Shown here: in pieces, positions 24,756 through 38,783 of the stretch
How positions within the stretch are numbered: the first letter of the stretch is position 1
Layout of the letters: each line of letters opens with the position of its first letter
NCBI GenBank assembly: GCA_905221115.1
Contig: CAJNBX010000016.1
Span: 1 to 44,688 of the forward strand
Length of the DNA: 44,688 nt
Origin: a bacterium
Lineage (GTDB): Bacteria; Bacillota; Bacilli; Lactobacillales; Streptococcaceae
Direction: 5' to 3'
Program-made: the position numbers and the translations under genes
Notes under the pieces: model-generated
The model's input: only the letters and a program-made list of their open reading frames with translations
Databases searched by the model: none
Told to the model about the DNA's origin: nothing

Positions 24756-27330
24756 TAAAGTTGATTTCAATGATTTGAAGAATATTGACTATGGGTTTAA
24801 TAAACTATCTAAACTAAATCAAAAACCAGTTTTATTTGTTGGTTCAGGTTTATCTCAGAGATATTTGAAATCTCCTACTTGGTGGGGGTTACTAGAAAAA
24901 ATCTCTGAAGAACTAGAAATAGATAAAAGTTTATTGGAGAGATGGACCAGTGATAATTATGAAGAAATTGCGGAAAGACTAGAAGCAATTTGTTTTACAA
25001 TGTTAAAAAAAGAATCATTATTAGAAAGCGATGATATAAGAATCCCTTTCAGAGAGTTGATTGCTCAAATATTGAAGAAATATACGGTTGACAATTCTGA
25101 ATATGAGAAAGAAATTTCAACACTTGGTGGTATTGATTACCAAAAATTAATCACAACAAACTATGATTCCTTGCTGGAGAAGAGTATTTTCAACATTAAA
25201 AATGAGGAGATTTATATTCACAATGATGATTTGTTCTCTTCCGAGACAAAAAATAAAAAACTTTATAAGATTCATGGTTCTATAGACAAACCGTCATCTA
25301 TGATTATTACAAAATCTGATTACGACCAATTTTTTGAAAAAAGTAAGTATATATATTCCAAGTTGTTAACGATGTTTGTAGAATCTCCTATAATATTTTT
25401 AGGCTATAGTTTGAGTGATAGAAATATTAAGGACATACTTACGACTTTGACTGCAACGTTAAGTCAAAAAGACTTAAAACAATTTCAAGAACGAGTATAT
25501 ATTATTTCATATTCTTCCGATGATAAGCCAGAGTACTTTTTGGAGAAAGAAGAGTTAGCTCTTCTAAATGGATTGCTCATTAATGTGAATATTTTTTACT
25601 TAAGAAACAATTATCAACAATTGTATGAAGTATTGAGGGATATCTCATTACAGTCTTCTGATTTAGAATTTGCAGTTTCAAAGAATGATGTTGTCAACCA
25701 TTTTATCATTCCACTTTATGAGGGTCAGGATTATCCGGAAGTGGTTATGAGAGAGTTGCTTCAAAATGCTATGGATGCATGTAAAATAGTTAAGAGGGAC
25801 TATAATATAAAAATCTCTGTAGAGGAAGAAGATGGAAAAATATTTTTATCGATTCTAGACAACGGTATAGGTATGTCTATAGCTGATATAAAGAATTATT
25901 ATTTGACCATTGGAAAATCTGGAAAAAGAGAAGTAAGTAATGTAGATGATTTAGTGGGACATTTTGGAATAGGTGCATTGTCAATGTTTCTAATTTCTGA
26001 TTCAATCTTTGTGCAGACTAAGAAGAGTGGAGACAGTCCGATTTCATTTAGGATGTATACAGATTCTACTAAATCAAGTAAAGAAGTTCAGCTTGAGAAT
26101 ACCACACGATATTATGAAGATGATTCATATACATTTGTTCGGTTGGAATTGAAAAAAGAATATGGAGATGCACTAAAAAAAGGAAAAGATACATCAGAAT
26201 TTTTGGAATATTTTGGTTTATTCGATGTTACTCGAGGAGGAGATATAAGTTTTGATGTCACTACGAATAAAACTAACTTTTCCCATTGCTTCAAAAAAAT
26301 AAATTTAGATGATTTTATTTGTATTTCGGAAAAACCGTACAAAATTTTTATGTATTCTAAGAATATAGATAATTTGAAAGAGAATGATTTAAATTCTTTA
26401 GCGAATCATATTTTATATGGGGATATGCTTGTGAAAGTTATCTACAATGATTACTATGATGACAGTTATTGGATTCATTCGAAAAAATCTCTGAAGTCAC
26501 TAGTAAAAATTAGAAATTTACCTTTAATTATATTAGAGAAAACACAAGGTGTTGATATTCCACTTGACAGAAGATTTATTAATTTACCAGAAAGTATCGT
26601 AACACAAATAGAAAATGAGTATGATAGATTAAATTTACCTAAATATCTACAGGAATTAGACTTAATTTGTGAAAATTCGATACCAATGCCTGATTTTTAT
26701 TCTGTAAGTCCTTATTCTCACTTTGAATATGTAATGAAATTTCGTAAAATGTTGGCAAATTGGTATGTAAAATCAGGTAAAGTTCACTTAACTATATCCT
26801 ATACTAATATTTTTTACATATCATCAAATAAAGTTGATAAAGTGGTAAGTACAGTTTTTTATGATAAAAAGGTAATTCTTAAGAAAAACTCACATGAAAA
26901 TATTTCTGATATTTCGAATTCTATTGAAAATAATAATATTGTCGCTCTATCTAAAAACTATATTAAAGATAATGTGATCAATATCAAGAATCAGAATGTT
27001 GGCTTTAGAGGAGAAGCAATTAGAAAGATATTAAACCGATTTTGTTTCTCACATGAAAATTTTAAAAAGTTGAAAACTCCATCAGAAATAAAAAGATTTA
27101 TAATAGACCATGGGACGGAGATTGATGCATTTTTTGAAGAAAAATACAAGAACAATATTTTGTGGTTTGATGATAGTTATCAAGAAAGTGACTTATTCTT
27201 AGATGATAATGATGACTTATTTATAACAAAACGACTGCTCAAAGGTAATAAGAATGTTGAGATTTTAAAGGATATTTTTCAAAAAAATCCTTACAAAAAC
27301 ATTATTTTAGATGAGGGAGAAACAACATGA
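24748..27330 (+). CDS. SIR2-GHKL (Hsp90-like ATPase) fusion protein, candidate antiphage defence
   Basis: An 860-residue soluble protein with two recognisable domains. Residues about 15-300 form a SIR2 NAD-binding domain: VGSGLS (31-36), TTNYD (136-140), the KIHGSID block with the expected catalytic His176, and GYSLSD (219-224). Residues about 312-480 hold a GHKL ATPase fold: the N-box Glu336/Asn340/Asp343 in [16 protein letters not shown] (371-376), an Hsp90-like IGKSGKRE (388-395) and GHFGIGALS (404-412). The remaining 380 residues are unrecognised. SIR2 proteins in defence systems (Thoeris ThsA, DSR, SIR2-HerA) destroy NAD+ when phage is sensed; here the ATPase is the likely sensor or switch. 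The start at 24748 follows GGGGAAGGAAAGA and overlaps purK by 8 bp; the stop overlaps purB by 4 bp. Base use is much more AT-rich than its pur neighbours, a sign of transfer. The defence role is inference. Confidence 0.85.
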   Translation: MSNKVDFNDLKNIDYGFNKLSKLNQKPVLFVGSGLSQRYLKSPTWWGLLEKISEELEIDKSLLERWTSDNYEEIAERLEAICFTMLKKESLLESDDIRIPFRELIAQILKKYTVDNSEYEKEISTLGGIDYQKLITTNYDSLLEKSIFNIKNEEIYIHNDDLFSSETKNKKLYKIHGSIDKPSSMIITKSDYDQFFEKSKYIYSKLLTMFVESPIIFLGYSLSDRNIKDILTTLTATLSQKDLKQFQERVYIISYSSDDKPEYFLEKEELALLNGLLINVNIFYLRNNYQQLYEVLRDISLQSSDLEFAVSKNDVVNHFIIPLYEGQDYPEVVMRELLQNAMDACKIVKRDYNIKISVEEEDGKIFLSILDNGIGMSIADIKNYYLTIGKSGKREVSNVDDLVGHFGIGALSMFLISDSIFVQTKKSGDSPISFRMYTDSTKSSKEVQLENTTRYYEDDSYTFVRLELKKEYGDALKKGKDTSEFLEYFGLFDVTRGGDISFDVTTNKTNFSHCFKKINLDDFICISEKPYKIFMYSKNIDNLKENDLNSLANHILYGDMLVKVIYNDYYDDSYWIHSKKSLKSLVKIRNLPLIILEKTQGVDIPLDRRFINLPESIVTQIENEYDRLNLPKYLQELDLICENSIPMPDFYSVSPYSHFEYVMKFRKMLANWYVKSGKVHLTISYTNIFYISSNKVDKVVSTVFYDKKVILKKNSHENISDISNSIENNNIVALSKNYIKDNVINIKNQNVGFRGEAIRKILNRFCFSHENFKKLKTPSEIKRFIIDHGTEIDAFFEEKYKNNILWFDDSYQESDLFLDDNDDLFITKRLLKGNKNVEILKDIFQKNPYKNIILDEGETT

Positions 27331-28625
27331 TCAACCGTTACTCTCGCCCTGAGATGGCGAACATTTGGAGTGAAGAAAATAAATACCGTGCTTGGCTTGA
27401 GGTGGAAATCCTCGCTGACGAGGCATGGGCTGAGTTGGGGGAAATCCCTAAGGAAGATGTGGCTTTGATTCGTGAGAAAGCGGACTTTGACATCGACCGT
27501 ATTTTGGAGATTGAGCAGGAGACTCGCCACGATGTGGTGGCTTTCACGCGTGCGGTTTCTGAAACGCTTGGCGAAGAACGCAAGTGGGTCCACTATGGAT
27601 TGACTTCTACTGATGTGGTGGATACGGCCTACGGTTACCTCTACAAGCAGGCCAACGACATCATCCGTCGTGACCTTGAAAACTTCACCAACATCATCGC
27701 TGACAAGGCGAAAGAGCACAAGTTCACCATCATGATGGGTCGTACCCACGGTGTGCACGCTGAGCCGACAACTTTTGGTCTGAAATTGGCGACTTGGTAC
27801 AGTGAAATGAAGCGCAATATCGAGCGTTTCGAGCATGCGGCTGCTGGTGTAGAAGCTGGTAAGATTTCTGGTGCGGTTGGGAACTTTGCCAACATTCCAC
27901 CATTCGTAGAGCAATATGTCTGCGACAAATTGGATATCCGTGCCCAAGAAATCTCAACACAGGTCCTTCCTCGTGACCTTCATGCTGAGTACTTTGCAGT
28001 TCTTGCTAGCATCGCGACTTCTATAGAGCGTATGGCAACGGAGATCCGTGGTCTTCAAAAATCCGAACAACGCGAAGTAGAAGAATTCTTTGCTAAAGGG
28101 CAAAAAGGGTCTTCAGCAATGCCTCACAAACGTAACCCTATCGGTTCTGAGAACATGACAGGTCTGGCGCGTGTTATCCGTGGTCACATGATTACGGCTT
28201 ATGAAAACGTAGCTCTCTGGCACGAACGTGATATCTCTCACTCATCAGCTGAGCGTATCATTACACCAGATACGACCATTTTGATCGACTACATGCTTAA
28301 CCGTTTTGGAAATATCGTCAAGAACTTGACGGTCTTCCCAGAAAACATGATCCGCAACATGAATTCTACTTTTGGTCTGATCTTTAGCCAACGTGCTATG
28401 TTGACCTTGATTGAAAAAGGCATGACTCGTGAGCAAGCCTATGACCTAGTGCAACCAAAAACAGCCTACTCTTGGGACAATCAAGTAGACTTTAAACCAC
28501 TTCTAGAAGTAGATCCAGAAGTAACATCACGTCTTACACAAGAGGAAATTGATGAGATCTTCAACCCTCTTTATTACACTAAACGAGTGGATGATATCTT
28601 TGAACGTCTTGGACTTGGTGATTAA
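27327..28625 (+). CDS. purB: Adenylosuccinate lyase
   Basis: PurB releases fumarate from SAICAR and from adenylosuccinate, serving both IMP synthesis and AMP formation. The 432 residues begin [20 protein letters not shown]. The fumarase/aspartase-superfamily signature is [16 protein letters not shown] (about 262-277), with the TSTDVVDTA loop (about 91-99) and [14 protein letters not shown] (about 138-151). It starts by a 4-bp ATGA overlap with the SIR2/GHKL gene, so the inserted gene lies within this coupled operon. Confidence 0.97.
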   Translation: MINRYSRPEMANIWSEENKYRAWLEVEILADEAWAELGEIPKEDVALIREKADFDIDRILEIEQETRHDVVAFTRAVSETLGEERKWVHYGLTSTDVVDTAYGYLYKQANDIIRRDLENFTNIIADKAKEHKFTIMMGRTHGVHAEPTTFGLKLATWYSEMKRNIERFEHAAAGVEAGKISGAVGNFANIPPFVEQYVCDKLDIRAQEISTQVLPRDLHAEYFAVLASIATSIERMATEIRGLQKSEQREVEEFFAKGQKGSSAMPHKRNPIGSENMTGLARVIRGHMITAYENVALWHERDISHSSAERIITPDTTILIDYMLNRFGNIVKNLTVFPENMIRNMNSTFGLIFSQRAMLTLIEKGMTREQAYDLVQPKTAYSWDNQVDFKPLLEVDPEVTSRLTQEEIDEIFNPLYYTKRVDDIFERLGLGD

Positions 28626-28628
28626 TTA

Positions 28629-28668
28629 AAAAATAAACAGCGAGCTTCAATCTCGCTGTTTATTTTTG
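28629..28668. terminator. Bidirectional terminator between purB and strH
   Basis: A long stem (AAAAATAAACAGCGAG with CTCGCTGTTTATTTTT) has a 7-base loop and A/T-rich outer arms that supply a U-tract in both directions. It lies between the convergent purB and strH genes. Confidence 0.88.
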
Positions 28669-28680
28669 TATCGAAAAGAC

Positions 28681-32643
<3,963 letters not shown>

Positions 32644-32647
32644 CTAT

Positions 32648-32662
32648 TGATAGCGTTTATAT
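32648..32662 (-). promoter_or_regulatory. cre site (CcpA) in the strH leader
   Basis: On the minus strand the sequence ATATAAACGCTATCA matches the consensus WTGNAARCGNWWWCA at all but one position. It lies just downstream of the -10 box, where CcpA binding would block transcription when preferred sugars are present. Confidence 0.65.
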
Positions 32663-32676
32663 AAATCAACAGACTT

Positions 32677-32705
32677 ATTTTATTTCTTATAGTAACAAGA
32701 GTCAA
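32677..32705 (-). promoter_or_regulatory. strH promoter
   Basis: On the minus strand, TTGACT (32705-32700) and TAAAAT (32682-32677) are separated by exactly 17 bp, about 58 bp before the strH start. Confidence 0.75.
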
Positions 32706-32898
32706 GAGGGGATGATAAAAAACTATAATAAGTATAAAAAAATATAAAATTTAAGCTCAAGGTTTTTAATTGGTTTGCAAGGAAACATATATATATTTAG
32801 CAGGAATTTTTTAGTCCTATTTCTATAAAATACTCTACAAATTATAGAATCTTCCAGAATTAGGTAAGTGCTCTCTTTTTGGTGTGGTATAATAATCA

Positions 32899-32931
32899 TA
32901 GAAAAAAGCCCAAGCAAGGCTTAGGCTTTCT
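32899..32931 (-). terminator. Terminator of the GntR-family regulator gene
   Basis: On the minus strand the stem AAAGCC-x-AAGC pairs with GCTT-x-GGCTTT around a short loop, followed by a T-run into TTCTATG. It lies just after the regulator stop codon. The stretch 32706-32898 between it and the strH promoter is AT-rich and holds no supported gene. Confidence 0.75.
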
Positions 32932-32933
32932 TC

Positions 32934-33650
32934 TTAGTGATCACGGTCACATGAAATGAATTTGATTTTGTAGTAATCTGCTCGTTTATATGTCTCGCTG
33001 TATGCGAGAACTTGACCAGTAGACTCTAGTTTAGTAGTCTTGGTTTGTAAAACGCTAGGGAATTGTTCATCGACTCCGAGGACTGAAGCCGCATGTTCTG
33101 GAGTTGGAAATGCTATTTCATTGATTTCTTCAAAATGCTCATCATTCATGTGGATGTGATAATCCAATTTGAAACGGTTATAGATAGAGCTATAATATTC
33201 AAGATTTGGATAATTTGCGTTGATGTATTGTTCTGGAATATAAGATGTGTGATAGATGTATACGACACCATTTGTTTCGCGTACGCGTTCAATCTTGTAG
33301 TAGAATTGATTACCGCGTAGTCCAAGTTTTTCTAAGTAGCTTAGTTTGTTTCCACGCTCAATAGAAAGGACGGTCACTTTATCATCTTTAGTTTCAAAAA
33401 CTTCTACATCAGAAAACTCCACGAGTTTATGTTTGCGTGCGCGTGAAACGAATGTACCCTTTCCTTGTTGGCGGACAATATAGCCATCTTTGGCAAGGTC
33501 GTTTAAGGCGCGGACAACTGTGATAGAACTTACATCATACATAGCGATCAATTCAGCTTCAGTGTAAAATTTATCTCCACTAGCGAATTGGCCAGAGATG
33601 ATTTTGTTCTTTAATTCATCTTTTATATATTGATACTTTGGAATTGCCAT
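32934..33650 (-). CDS. GntR/HutC-family transcriptional regulator (UTRA domain)
   Basis: A 238-residue sugar-responsive regulator. The winged-helix DNA-binding domain covers about residues 5-72 (YQYIKDELKNKIISGQF, TEAELIAMYDVSSITVVRAL, RQQGKGTFVSR); the UTRA ligand domain covers about 90-235. The start at 33650 is chosen for GAGGTG upstream; 14 in-frame codons further up overlap its likely extended -10 (GGTAAAAT near 33683-33688, minus strand). It is divergent from bgaC, whose promoter holds an 8-bp-arm palindrome, so it most likely represses the bgaC-PTS-agaS-galM operon and responds to a sugar phosphate. The ligand is unknown. Confidence 0.88.
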   Translation of the reverse strand: MAIPKYQYIKDELKNKIISGQFASGDKFYTEAELIAMYDVSSITVVRALNDLAKDGYIVRQQGKGTFVSRARKHKLVEFSDVEVFETKDDKVTVLSIERGNKLSYLEKLGLRGNQFYYKIERVRETNGVVYIYHTSYIPEQYINANYPNLEYYSSIYNRFKLDYHIHMNDEHFEEINEIAFPTPEHAASVLGVDEQFPSVLQTKTTKLESTGQVLAYSETYKRADYYKIKFISCDRDH

Positions 33651-33889
33651 AATTTCACCTCGATTTTCCTTCTCCGTTAAAGATTTTACCATAAAACTGG
33701 AAAGAATAGTAGTCTTTTGAATAAAAAAATTAGAATAATAGGCTATAAGGTTAATTTACATAAAAAATAGGAGATTTTATACATTTTTATACATGTTATC
33801 TGTTTGAAACTATATGTCTGTAAATTCTATATCTTTATAAGTTTTTTGTGTAAAAGTTGGGGAAAAATGAAAAAAATTGTGAAAAGCTA

Positions 33890-33925
33890 TTGACAAATGT
33901 AGTATATTGAGTTATATTCAATATA
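33890..33925 (+). promoter_or_regulatory. bgaC operon promoter and overlapping operator palindrome
   Basis: TTGACA (33890-33895) and TATATT (33913-33918) are 17 bp apart. The -10 region sits inside a perfect palindrome, TATATTGA (33903-33910) and TCAATATA (33918-33925). HutC-type regulators bind such AT-rich palindromes, so this is the likely operator of the divergent regulator. Confidence 0.75.
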
Positions 33926-33932
33926 TCAACAA

Positions 33933-33947
33933 ATGAAAGCGTAAACT
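33933..33947 (+). promoter_or_regulatory. cre site (CcpA) before bgaC
   Basis: ATGAAAGCGTAAACT fits WTGNAARCGNWWWCA except for the last base. Together with the operator it suggests dual control: specific induction plus catabolite repression. Confidence 0.65.
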
Positions 33948-33969
33948 TAAAATGTCAAAAAGTAAGAAT

Positions 33970-35753
<1,784 letters not shown>

Positions 35754-35757
<4 letters not shown>

Positions 35758-36230
35758 CAATTGTAGGATGCCGTATCGATGGACGTTTGATCCACGGACA
35801 AGTAGCCAATCTATGGGCTGGAAAACTAAATGTTTCACGTATTATGGTTGTAGATGACGAAGTTGTCAACAACGACGTTGAAAAGAGTGGTTTGAAACTT
35901 GCGACACCACCAGGTGTGAAATTGAGTATTTTGCCAATTGAAAAAGCGGCAGCTAATATTCTTGCTGGAAAATATGATAGCCAACGTCTCTTTATCGTGG
36001 CTCGTAAACCAGACCGCTTCCTTGGTTTGGTCGAAGCAGGTGTACCACTTGAAACCCTTAATGTTGGGAATATGTCTCAAACACCAGAAACACGTTCTAT
36101 CACACGTTCTATTAACGTAGTAGACAAGGATGTGGAAGATTTCCGCAAACTAGCAGAAAAAGGTGTTAAATTAACTGCTCAAATGGTTCCAAATGATCCA
36201 ATTTCAGACTTTTTGAGCTTATTAAAATAG
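35754..36230 (+). CDS. PTS mannose-family IIB component
   Basis: A 158-residue cytosolic phosphocarrier of the Man/sorbose PTS family. The phosphorylated residue is His14 in DGRLIHGQVANLW. It takes phosphate from IIA (encoded at 37974) and gives it to the sugar carried by IIC-IID. The gene overlaps bgaC by 4 bp, so uptake is linked to galactose release by BgaC. The substrate is inferred to be galactose, GalNAc or lacto-N-biose related; sequence alone does not decide. Confidence 0.92.
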
Positions 36231-36256
36231 GAAAAAATTTTTAGGAGGTCATTGTT

Positions 36257-37162
36257 ATGATACAATGGTGGCAAATTTTACTTCTCACTTTGTACTCAGC
36301 TTATCAAATCTGTGATGAGTTGACGATCGTTTCATCTGCAGGTTCCCCTGTATTTGCTGGTTTCATTACTGGTTTAATCATGGGAGATGTGACTACTGGT
36401 TTGCTTATCGGTGGTAACTTGCAATTGTTCGTTCTTGGGGTTGGTACCTTCGGTGGTGCTTCTCGTATTGACGCAACTTCTGGTGCGGTTCTTGCGACAG
36501 CCTTCTCTGTTTCACAAGGAATTGATACAGCACTTGCGATTACAACAATCGCTGTGCCAGTAGCAACTCTCTTGACATACTTCGACGTTCTTGGTCGTAT
36601 GACAACTACTTTCTTCGCTCACCGTGTGGATGCTGCAATCGAACGCTTTGACTATAAAGGTATTGAACGCAACTACCTACTTGGTGCGATTCCTTGGGCT
36701 CTATCTCGTGCCCTTCCAGTTTTCTTTGCCCTTGCCTTTGGTGGTGCCTTTGTACAATCAGTTGTAGACTTCGTTGAAGCATACAAATGGGTTGCAGCTG
36801 GTTTGACACTTGCAGGGCGTATGCTTCCAGGTCTTGGATTTGCAATCTTGCTTCGTTACCTTCCAGTTAAACGTAACCTTCACTACCTTGCAATGGGATT
36901 TGGTTTGACAGCTATGTTGACTGTTCTTTACTCATATGTAACAGGTCTTGGTGGCGCTGTTGCTGGTATCGTAGGTACTCTTCCTGCTGAAGTTGCTGAA
37001 AAAATTGGTTTCGTGAACAACTTCAAAGGTTTGTCTATGATTGGTATTTCTATCGTAGGTATTTTCCTTGCAGTGCTTCACTTCAAAAATAGCCAAAAAG
37101 TAGCTGTAGCAGCACCTTCTACACCATCAGAAAGTGGGGAAATCGAAGATGACGAATTCTAA
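36257..37162 (+). CDS. PTS mannose-family IIC component
   Basis: A 301-residue membrane permease with many hydrophobic helices, belonging to the mannose/sorbose PTS IIC family. It begins MIQWWQILLLTLYSAYQICDELT and shows GFITGLIMGDVTTGLLIGG near residue 36, typical of the family. AGGAGG precedes the start. The acidic end (ESGEIEDDEF) overlaps the IID start by 14 bp. Confidence 0.93.
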   Translation: MIQWWQILLLTLYSAYQICDELTIVSSAGSPVFAGFITGLIMGDVTTGLLIGGNLQLFVLGVGTFGGASRIDATSGAVLATAFSVSQGIDTALAITTIAVPVATLLTYFDVLGRMTTTFFAHRVDAAIERFDYKGIERNYLLGAIPWALSRALPVFFALAFGGAFVQSVVDFVEAYKWVAAGLTLAGRMLPGLGFAILLRYLPVKRNLHYLAMGFGLTAMLTVLYSYVTGLGGAVAGIVGTLPAEVAEKIGFVNNFKGLSMIGISIVGIFLAVLHFKNSQKVAVAAPSTPSESGEIEDDEF

Positions 37163-37970
37163 TTACAAACTTACAAAAGAAGATTTTAATCAAATCAACA
37201 AACGTAGCTTGTTTACTTTCCAATTAGGTTGGAACTACGAACGTATGCAAGCTTCTGGTTACCTTTACATGATCTTGCCTCAATTGCGTAAAATGTATGG
37301 GGATGGAACTCCTGAATTGAAAGAAATGATGAAAGTTCATACTCAATTCTTCAATACTTCACCATTCTTCCATACTATTATCGCTGGTTTTGACCTTGCC
37401 ATGGAAGAAAAAGATGGTGTAGGTTCAAAAGATGCCGTTAATGGTATCAAGACAGGTTTGATGGGACCATTCGCTCCTCTTGGAGATACAATCTTTGGTT
37501 CACTTGTACCTGCTATCATGGGATCTATCGCAGCAACTATGGCTATCGGTGGTCAACCTTGGGGTATCTTCCTTTGGATTGCAGTTGCAGTAGCGTATGA
37601 TATCTTCCGTTGGAAACAGTTGGAATTTGCCTACAAAGAAGGGGTTAACCTTATCAACAACATGCAAAGTACCTTGACAGCTTTGATTGACGCTGCATCT
37701 GTACTTGGTGTCTTCATGATGGGTGCTCTTGTAGCAACAATGATCAACTTTGAAATTTCTTACAAATGGGCAATCGGTGAGAAGATGATTGACTTCCAAG
37801 ACATCTTGAACCAAATCTTCCCACGCTTGCTTCCAGCAATCTTTACTGCCTTTATCTTCTGGTTGCTTGGTAAGAAAGGTATGAACTCTACTAAAGCTAT
37901 CGGTATTATTATCGTACTTGCTTTGGCTCTTTCTGCCTTTGGTAAATTTGTACTTGGAATGGGCGCATAA
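37149..37970 (+). CDS. PTS mannose-family IID component
   Basis: A 273-residue partner of IIC in the Man-family translocator. It has the N-terminal LTKEDFNQINKRSLFTFQLG (about 8-27), NYERMQASGYLYMILPQL, the loop GLMGPFAPLGDTIFGS (about 106-121) and several C-terminal membrane spans. ATG at 37149 is chosen because GTGGGGAAATCGAAG just before it acts as ribosome site; the upstream GTG at 37134 would remove that. Confidence 0.93.
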   Translation: MTNSNYKLTKEDFNQINKRSLFTFQLGWNYERMQASGYLYMILPQLRKMYGDGTPELKEMMKVHTQFFNTSPFFHTIIAGFDLAMEEKDGVGSKDAVNGIKTGLMGPFAPLGDTIFGSLVPAIMGSIAATMAIGGQPWGIFLWIAVAVAYDIFRWKQLEFAYKEGVNLINNMQSTLTALIDAASVLGVFMMGALVATMINFEISYKWAIGEKMIDFQDILNQIFPRLLPAIFTAFIFWLLGKKGMNSTKAIGIIIVLALALSAFGKFVLGMGA

Positions 37971-37973
37971 TTT

Positions 37974-38378
37974 ATGACGCAATCATTAATTTTGGTGAGC
38001 CATGGTCGCTTCTGTGAGGAGCTTAAAGGTAGCACAGAAATGATCATGGGCCCACAAGACAACATTTACACAGTAGCTCTTCTTCCAGAAGATGGCCCAG
38101 AAGAATTTACTGCAAAATTTGAAGCTGCTATTGAAGGATTGGATGATTTCCTAGTCTTTGCGGATCTTCTCGGTGGGACACCATGTAACGTGGTCAGTCG
38201 TTTGATTATGGAAGGTCGTGACATCGAACTTTATGCAGGGATGAATCTTCCAATGGTGATTGAATTTATCAATGCGAGCCTTACAGGCGCAGATGCGGAC
38301 TATAAGAACCGTGCTGCAGAAAGCATCGTTAAAGTTAATGACCTGTTAGCAGGCTTCGATGATGACGAAGATGAATAA
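37974..38378 (+). CDS. PTS mannose-family IIA component
   Basis: A 134-residue cytosolic phosphocarrier. His10 in ILVSHGRFCEEL is the site phosphorylated by HPr, and ADLLGGTPCNVV (about 61-72) is the second family motif. The C-terminus is very acidic (DDDEDE). It lies 3 bp after IID and completes the four-gene transporter. A BOX repeat begins directly after its stop codon. Confidence 0.93.
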   Translation: MTQSLILVSHGRFCEELKGSTEMIMGPQDNIYTVALLPEDGPEEFTAKFEAAIEGLDDFLVFADLLGGTPCNVVSRLIMEGRDIELYAGMNLPMVIEFINASLTGADADYKNRAAESIVKVNDLLAGFDDDEDE

Positions 38379-38573
38379 TACTCTTCGAAAATCTCTTTAA
38401 ACCATACTAGTGTCGCCTTGCAGTATAGATGTTACTGACTTCGTCAGTTCTATCTACAACCTCAAAACGGTGTTTTGAGCTGACTTCGTCAGTTCTATCT
38501 GCAACCTCAAAGCAGTGCTTTGAGCAGCCTGCGGCTGGCTTCCTAGTTTGCTCTTTGATTTTCATTGAGTATA
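38379..38573 (-). repeat. BOX element (A-B-B-C on the minus strand)
   Basis: The right end is the boxA signature read on the minus strand (TATACTCAATGAAAATCAAA, then GAGCAAACTAGGAAG). Two boxB-like units with the GACTTCGTCAGTTCTATCT block follow at about 38430-38470 and 38476-38512, and the left end (CTTCGAAAATCTCTTTAAAC) is boxC. BOX repeats are characteristic of S. pneumoniae and close relatives. It starts at the stop codon of the IIA gene. Confidence 0.92.
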
Positions 38574-38783
38574 CGATGTGACAACGTGAAAATCACAGGG
38601 AAAATAGGCGATAGGAGGATGGAGCGATGCTCCGACGATAATCGGTCTTTTTCCCAAAGATTTTAGTTGGAACTCGATTCAATTCATGTGACAACGTGAA
38701 GATCGTTAGAGCGTCTTATATAGAATATACATGGGAATGGGGCTTACTCCCATTCCCATATTTAATAGAAAAAGAGGAACTCA
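38574..38783 (+). other. Gene-free stretch with a direct repeat and a hairpin before agaS
   Basis: ATGTGACAACGTGAA occurs twice, at 38576-38590 and 38686-38700, 110 bp apart. Near the end, an 11-bp perfect hairpin (ATGGGAATGGG 38731-38741, CCCATTCCCAT 38749-38759) stands 24 bp before the agaS start. It lacks a T-run, so it may be an mRNA leader structure or processing site rather than a terminator. No ORF is supported. Confidence 0.6.

Noticed and set aside
27291..27947. Minus-strand ORF of 218 codons opposite purB
   Set aside because: It is fully antisense to a conserved enzyme, has no ribosome site and no recognisable domain; it reflects codon bias of purB.
32723..32917. Minus-strand 64-codon ORF upstream of strH
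   Set aside because: AT-rich, low-complexity product, weak start, and the GntR terminator overlaps its beginning.
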